Shown here one piece after another: positions 15,475 to 16,851 of a stretch of 16,851 bases of DNA. This stretch comes from Bacillota bacterium. GTDB lineage: Bacteria; Bacillota; GCA-003054495; Carboxydocellales; JAJZTU01. Below the pieces are notes generated by a model. The model was given only the letters and a program-made list of their open reading frames with translations, had not been told where the DNA came from and searched no databases. Location: positions 1 to 16,851 of the forward strand of contig JAJZTU010000041.1 in assembly GCA_021848765.1 (NCBI GenBank), read 5' to 3'. A program made the translations under genes and the position numbers. Within the stretch, counting starts at the first letter, position 1. Each line of letters begins with the position of its first letter.

Positions 15475-15515
15475 GCAAAAATATAAGCCTTGCACTACTC
15501 TTGGTATTGCAAGGC
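15475..15515 (-). terminator. Rho-independent terminator after speD
   Basis: On the minus strand GCCTTGCA (15515-15508), a 13-base loop and TGCAAGGC (15494-15487) form an 8 bp stem followed by TTATATTTTTG. It lies about 50 bases after the speD stop. The TTGCA of the second arm could instead pair with AGTGCAA at 15463-15469. Confidence 0.65.
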
Positions 15516-15563
15516 CTACGCTAACCTTTTTGTTTCCTTTCGGTTAAAATAAATATCCTCCTC

Positions 15564-15944
15564 CTACAGATTGACAGCCTCTTTCTGCGGAACGGCAGTA
15601 ATAACTCCACGTTTAGTCTCTGTAGCATCCATGTGTTCGGCACCGAATTTTTCGGCGAGGTAGTTACAAGCATCCCAGGGATTAACTTTGTCTCCGCAAG
15701 TGAACACATCGACAGCCGCATACCCTAGTTCAGGCCAGGTGTGAATTGCCAGGTGAGATTCTGAAATAACCACAACTCCACTTACCCCCTGAGGGCTGAA
15801 CTTATGGAACACAAACTCCCGGATTTCCGCTCCGGCATCCAGTGCTGCTTCGACCATTATTTTCTCAACCCTCTTTACATCGTTGAGAATGTCGAATTTG
15901 CATCCATAGACTTCAGCTAATACGTGACGGCCCAAAGCATTCAT
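15564..15944 (-). CDS. speD: S-adenosylmethionine decarboxylase proenzyme (class 1B)
   Basis: SpeD is a pyruvoyl enzyme that decarboxylates SAM for spermidine synthesis. The 126-residue proenzyme matches the short Gram-positive/Thermotoga form. Self-cleavage would occur between Glu62 and Ser63 in ISESHLAIHTWPE, leaving a pyruvoyl group on Ser63. His68 and Cys83, the processing and proton-donor residues, are present. The ATG at 15944 has AGGAGG upstream. It has its own strong promoter (16032-16059), a leader of about 80 bases with a hairpin, and a terminator, so it is a single-gene unit. No spermidine synthase gene (speE) is adjacent in the visible sequence. Some SpeD homologues decarboxylate arginine or ornithine instead, which sequence reading alone cannot exclude. 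Confidence 0.95.
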   Translation of the reverse strand: MNALGRHVLAEVYGCKFDILNDVKRVEKIMVEAALDAGAEIREFVFHKFSPQGVSGVVVISESHLAIHTWPELGYAAVDVFTCGDKVNPWDACNYLAEKFGAEHMDATETKRGVITAVPQKEAVNL

Positions 15945-15986
15945 CTTAGTTATCTTCCTCCTTTTGCGTCAATTTAGAAAACCGCC

Positions 15987-16007
15987 CCCAAAAGCTCCAC
16001 TTCTGGG
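15987..16007 (-). promoter_or_regulatory. Hairpin in the speD leader
   Basis: On the transcript strand CCCAGAAG (16007-16000), loop TGGAG and CTTTTGGG (15994-15987) form an 8 bp stem with one G-T pair, ending about 20 bases before the AGGAGG ribosome site. It could affect translation or stability. I do not recognise a known riboswitch class. Confidence 0.4.
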
Positions 16008-16031
16008 TAAGCGGAATTCCAATCAAATAAA

Positions 16032-16059
16032 ATAATAGCACATTCTCGCAAATTGTCAA
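16032..16059 (-). promoter_or_regulatory. Promoter of speD
   Basis: On the minus strand a perfect -35 TTGACA (16059-16054) and TATTAT (16037-16032, five of six) are 16 bases apart. The predicted start is near 16025, giving an 80-base leader. Confidence 0.75.
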
Positions 16060-16090
16060 TAATAATTTTAACTTCTTGTTTATAGATGAA

Positions 16091-16120
16091 ATACTTTGAA
16101 ATAGCTTGGAATAGCTTGAA
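16091..16120. repeat. Three degenerate tandem copies of a 10 bp unit
   Basis: ATACTTTGAA, ATAGCTTGGA and ATAGCTTGAA follow each other exactly; neighbours match at 7-9 of 10 bases. They lie 32-61 bp upstream of the speD -35 and repeat once per helical turn. Confidence 0.5.
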
Positions 16121-16185
16121 TTTGCACCGGAATAAGGGCACTTTTGCATTACCTGCTTGCGATTTACAGGGAACGTAGCCAAAAG

Positions 16186-16205
16186 CCCACGGTTTCAATC
16201 GTGGG
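16186..16205. mobile_element. End hairpin of IS200/IS605-type element
   Basis: CCCACG (16186-16191), loop GTTTCAAT and CGTGGG (16200-16205) form a small subterminal hairpin about 80 bp upstream of tnpA. IS200/IS605 elements carry such imperfect hairpins at their ends for single-strand recognition by TnpA. The exact left cleavage point, just upstream of the hairpin, cannot be fixed without an empty site. Confidence 0.6.
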
Positions 16206-16247
16206 ATGAAGGCGACTCCCGTTTCGTTTCTTTTTTTGTATATCCTG

Positions 16248-16276
16248 TTGTAGTATTTTGGCAGAACTGATACAAT
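16248..16276 (+). promoter_or_regulatory. Promoter of tnpA
   Basis: TTGTAG (16248-16253) and TACAAT (16271-16276) are 17 bases apart. The predicted start coincides with the tnpA ATG at 16283, so the message may be leaderless. Confidence 0.5.
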
Positions 16277-16282
16277 ATTAAT

Positions 16283-16681
16283 ATGGGACAGGAATATCGA
16301 CGAACAACCACCACCGTTTCTTTAATCAACTATCATTTTGTGTTTTGCCCGCGCTACAGGCGCAAGGTATTGGTTAAGGACGTAGATAGAAGGTTTAGGG
16401 AGATCCTGCAAGAAATATGCGATGAACACGAATTAATTATTGTCGCGTTAGAAGTAATGCCGGATCATGTTCAGCTTTTCGTTAATGCCTTGCCTTCCAT
16501 CAGTCCATCAGACATTATGGCAAAAGTGAAGGGGGTAACATCAAGAAAACTGCGGCAGGAATTCCAACACCTGCGGCATTTGCCCAGTCTGTGGACTCGT
16601 TCCTTCTTTTGCTCTACGGCCGGCAATGTGTCTGGTGAAACTATTCAGCGATACATTGCCGAACAAAAGACAAGGGGGTGA
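16283..16681 (+). CDS. tnpA: IS200/IS605 family transposase TnpA (Y1 HUH type)
   Basis: TnpA moves the element as single-stranded DNA with a small dimeric HUH nuclease. The 132-residue product has the family layout: NYHFVFCPRYRRKVL at the N-terminus, EVMPDHVQLFV in the middle, LWTRSFFCSTAGNVS, then ETIQRYIAEQKTRG, whose tyrosine is the expected nucleophile. Oddity: the metal-binding HUH motif, normally DHVHLF, reads DHVQLF with codon CAG, so the second histidine is a glutamine. No Shine-Dalgarno sequence precedes the ATG. It is followed at once by tnpB in the usual order. Activity is uncertain. Confidence 0.92.
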   Translation: MGQEYRRTTTTVSLINYHFVFCPRYRRKVLVKDVDRRFREILQEICDEHELIIVALEVMPDHVQLFVNALPSISPSDIMAKVKGVTSRKLRQEFQHLRHLPSLWTRSFFCSTAGNVSGETIQRYIAEQKTRG

Positions 16682-16851
16682 AAAACTGAAACGCAAGAAG
16701 AAAAAATATGATGAGTCGGGCCAACCTATCAGAGAAGAACCGTATCAATTGCTCACGGCTAAGGCCAAGATTGTCAATCTTAGCGACCAAGATGCTTTGC
16801 TGTTAGGACTTGCCGGGTATGCCGCCACTAAAATGTGGAATGTGGCGAACC
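16656..16851 (+). CDS. tnpB: TnpB (IS605-type RNA-guided endonuclease), N-terminal part
   Basis: An open frame in another phase overlaps the end of tnpA and runs off the right edge. It reads KRKKKKYDE, then EEPYQLLTAKAKIVNL and LLGLAGYAATKMWNVAN, which is the typical basic N-terminus and first helix of TnpB proteins in this element family. No ATG or GTG is available in frame. Options are TTG at 16656 (26 bp overlap with tnpA, no ribosome site) or CTG at 16686, which has an ideal GGGGGTG five bases upstream and lies just after the tnpA stop. The nuclease domain and guide RNA end are outside the window. Confidence 0.8.
   Translation, partial: MPNKRQGGEKLKRKKKKYDESGQPIREEPYQLLTAKAKIVNLSDQDALLLGLAGYAATKMWNVAN

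Larger units (their letters stand above)
15945..16282. other. Divergent intergenic region between speD and the insertion sequence
   Basis: This 338 bp region is AT-rich and holds the speD leader and promoter, a short 10 bp tandem repeat (16091-16120), the insertion-sequence end hairpin (16186-16205) and the tnpA promoter. A minus-strand open frame of 78 codons (15946-16182) has no ribosome site or recognisable family and overlaps the speD promoter, so I do not call a gene. Confidence 0.6.

Noticed and set aside
15455..15480. Sigma-54 promoter before hdrC
   Set aside because: The required GG at -24 spaced ten bases from GC at -12 is missing, and a housekeeping-type promoter lies nearby.
15946..16182. 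78-codon minus-strand open frame upstream of speD
   Set aside because: It covers the speD promoter, has no ribosome site and no family resemblance.
1..16851. CRISPR array, rRNA or prophage genes
   Set aside because: No regularly spaced repeats of 20-40 bp, no rRNA-like sequence and no phage structural genes were seen on either strand.

Overview
The window reads as a chromosomal segment of an anaerobic Gram-positive bacterium (Firmicutes/Clostridia, most like the Peptococcaceae and relatives such as Desulfotomaculum, Pelotomaculum or Thermincola). This is inferred from protein style (572-residue AcsA, class 1B SpeD), strong AGGAGG-type ribosome sites, the futalosine menaquinone pathway, selenocysteine insertion genes and stand-alone HdrB/HdrC. 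The genus cannot be fixed from the sequence alone. Almost everything is on the minus strand, so the genes are transcribed from high to low coordinates. Only the two window edges carry plus-strand genes.

From left to right: (1) 1-1382 holds three genes resembling methanofuran/methanopterin-type cofactor genes: the 3' end of an amino-acid-kinase-family gene (+), a complete MfnB with all its catalytic residues (-), and a broken fragment of a dihydropteroate-synthase-like protein (-). (2) 1419-3137 is acetyl-CoA synthetase acsA with a roughly 320 bp regulatory region upstream. (3) 3457-7825 is a selA-selB-lysR operon for selenocysteine incorporation. (4) 7916-12947 is a long, tightly packed operon: ubiA-type prenyltransferase (mqnP), mqnE, mqnA, mqnC, tatA, tatC, ending in a clear terminator at 7874-7910. 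(5) 12980-13762 encodes a polyprenyl-synthase-like protein that leads this operon but has lost the substrate-binding motifs. (6) 13925-15357 is hdrC-hdrB. (7) 15564-15944 is speD with a strong promoter and a terminator. (8) 16186-16851 is the left part of an IS200/IS605-type element (end hairpin, tnpA, start of tnpB) that runs off the right edge.

Functionally the core is anaerobic respiration. MqnA, MqnE and MqnC build the naphthoquinone ring from chorismate. The UbiA-type enzyme attaches the side chain, with the degenerate polyprenyl-synthase homologue upstream as a possible partner. TatA/TatC export folded redox enzymes that would use menaquinone. SelA/SelB allow selenocysteine in such enzymes, and HdrCB is an iron-sulfur electron-transfer module. 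AcsA and SpeD add acetate activation and polyamine metabolism. mqnB, mqnD, selD, selC and hdrA are not in the window.

The points most worth following are the conserved-looking but catalytically degenerate polyprenyl synthase, the furan-cofactor gene group with one broken member in a Gram-positive background, and a transposase whose HUH motif reads H-V-Q.
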